From Apostichopus japonicus (taxonomy: Eukaryota; Echinodermata; Holothuroidea; Aspidochirotida; Stichopodidae): DNA of 64,000 nt. The translations under genes were made by a program, and so were the position numbers. Positions 62,586 to 64,000 of this stretch are shown one piece after another. The notes under the pieces are model-generated. The model worked only from the letters and a program-made list of their open reading frames with translations. It ran no database searches and was not told the origin of the DNA. Positions within the stretch are counted from its first letter, which is position 1. Each line of letters begins with the position of its first letter. Where the stretch lies: NCBI RefSeq assembly GCF_037975245.1, contig NC_092571.1, forward strand, positions 26,178,564 through 26,242,563, in the 5' to 3' direction.

Positions 62586-62900
62586 TATAATAATCATAAT
62601 ACTTGCTTTTTATATAGCGCTTTACACCAGCAATAGGTCTCAAAGCGCTTTACAGACGTTATATTACCCCTGGTCAATGATAACCTGTCTCAGAGACAAT
62701 CCCTCCAGATGGCTGCAGTTATATACTGCGCCCAATGACAAGTTACCTCACAGGTACCCATTTAACCCCTGGGTGGAGAGAGGCTAGTGAGATAAAGCAT
62801 CTTGCCCAAGGACACAACGTAATGAACCAGGCATGAATCGAACCAGCAATCCTTGGATCGCGAGTCCGACGCCTTAGCCAATCGGCCACCAGGCTCTCTT
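62586..62900 (-). mobile_element. tRNA-derived SINE, full-length looking
   Basis: On the minus strand: tRNA-Ser-like head (gtggccgattggctaaggcg as A box, ggttcgattc as B box), a body of about 200 bp, and a tail with gtaaagcgctttgaga and gtaaagcgctatataaaaag ending in att repeats. The tail is the kind shared with L2/CR1-type LINEs in many aquatic animals, which supply the reverse transcriptase. Confidence 0.85.
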
Positions 62901-63128
62901 ATGATGGTAGAGCTACTGTAACAGCCTTTACTTTGTGAATATGTATGTATATATGTATGTATATAAGATCCTCCTGCAAGCAGGAACTCACGAAGAAGCC
63001 TCATGGCTTATCAAAGCCGCAAGCTGACCGAAGTCAGTCTCTTACATTCATATTTTAACGTCCATGATTATGAATTGTTGATTATGAATTGTCAACAACT
63101 CTGTAACTGGACGACATACATTAATCTG

Positions 63129-63194
63129 GGAGTGACTCGAACCGGGGACCTTATGATTGAAAGGTACTGGCGTTAACCACTGAGTTAACACTCC
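63129..63194 (-). repeat. tRNA-like SINE head, copy 2
   Basis: Minus-strand partner of 25105-25165: ggagtgttaactcagtggtt, shared core cctttcaatcataaggtccc, B box ggttcgagtc and the same agatta after the cactcc end. Confidence 0.75.
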
Positions 63195-63452
63195 GTATAC
63201 ACTCCGTAACACTCCAATATCGACTGCAGAACAGAAGGGAACGACAGTCACAAATTTGGCTCGGGTTAGCTTGTAGTGAGACTGACGAAGCTTTCAGACA
63301 AGCATCAGATATTCACTTTGATCCCTTTTTCTGGTCAATGGTACCCATATCACTACATCACTATCACTATCACTACGAATGGTTTATTTCAACTTATACA
63401 AGAACATTGTTTGCAAGAGGAGAAGGAAGTTGAAGCTATCCTGTCCATGCCT

Positions 63453-63456
<4 letters not shown>

Positions 63457-63492
<36 letters not shown>
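63457..63492. repeat. Poly-T tract
   Basis: About 36 consecutive T. On the minus strand it would be a poly-A tail, perhaps of a retrocopy, but no matching body is recognisable on its right. Confidence 0.9.
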
Positions 63493-63493
<1 letters not shown>

Positions 63494-64000
63494 GTCGCGT
63501 CTTCACTGTCCTTTGGCTTATCCAGGCAAGGTTGCAGTGTTCTCCAAACCGCATCTGTCCGATTCTGTGAAGAGGAGAGAGAAAGATGAGAATATTATAG
63601 CAACCACTGTGATAAAAAAAGAAAGAAGTTAAGTGACATATCTGCTTATGAACAAATGGTCACATGCTTATGACTGATAATTGGCCTGATATAAAACAGT
63701 ACTAAAATATTCATGAATCTGTGTTCTGATCAGATCTACAGACTCAGAAAGATATACTTCTCTTTCTGAAAAATAAATCACAATATTTAAAGTTTCACTA
63801 GCTAATTTCATACAAAATCATTGTTTTGGCTTGAACGAGACTGTCCATAGTGCACAAACTACTGAAACATGAACGTCGTCATCATTTGCATTCTATTTAA
63901 ATATATATGAAATATTTGGAATGGAAATATTTGGAATGGACATTTTATAAATGGTCTCAAAATATGACAAAGGAAATGTTCCGAGGTTAACATTAGCGTA

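Noticed and set aside
62762-63004. 80-codon minus-strand ORF
   Set aside because: It runs through the tRNA-like head of a SINE.

Overview
The window is nuclear DNA from an animal. It is AT-rich and intron-dominated, with GT-AG introns, tRNA-derived SINEs, LINE fragments and many small hAT-type transposons. Transposon and SINE style suggest a marine invertebrate deuterostome, possibly an echinoderm such as a sea cucumber. That placement is inference; no species-diagnostic gene is present.

The main content is two related genes for single-pass membrane receptors of the TNF-receptor (TNFR) type, both on the minus strand and arranged head to tail. I assembled them from small exons by matching splice sites and intron phases. 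Gene B (54026 down to 34915) is complete: 14 coding exons, 999 nt, 332 residues, with signal peptide, a ten-cysteine TNFR-like ectodomain, Pro/Thr/Lys-rich stalk, one membrane helix and a 110-residue acidic tail without a death domain. Gene A (12558 down to 1225, continuing off the left edge) has the same plan: signal peptide, eight-cysteine ectodomain, Pro/Ser/Thr stalk and membrane helix, with its tail outside the window. Exon order and intron phases (2, 0, 1, 1) agree through the ectodomain and stalk, so the pair most likely arose by gene duplication. Two short exons of gene B's tail were themselves duplicated together with their introns.

Left to right: 1-1224, repeats left of gene A's membrane exon; 1225-12558, gene A, whose introns hold a 22-bp minisatellite (2788-3913), a 1.2-kb palindrome (5536-6744) and hAT MITEs; 12615-19175, 5' intron of gene A carrying a Russian-doll nest of transposons (13762-18349) around a ZMYM1-like hAT relic; 19176-34914, intergenic, with a MITE, an orphan candidate exon (24741-24926), a tRNA-like SINE head and a foldback-like element with minisatellite arms (26540-28975); 34915-54026, gene B, with an antisense LINE endonuclease fragment (36886-38109) and two neighbouring hAT elements (48122-50768); 54027-64000, upstream of gene B, with a decayed LINE reverse transcriptase, another MITE and SINEs. 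I see no rRNA, genuine tRNA gene, CRISPR array or operon. Most long open frames here are chance ORFs.
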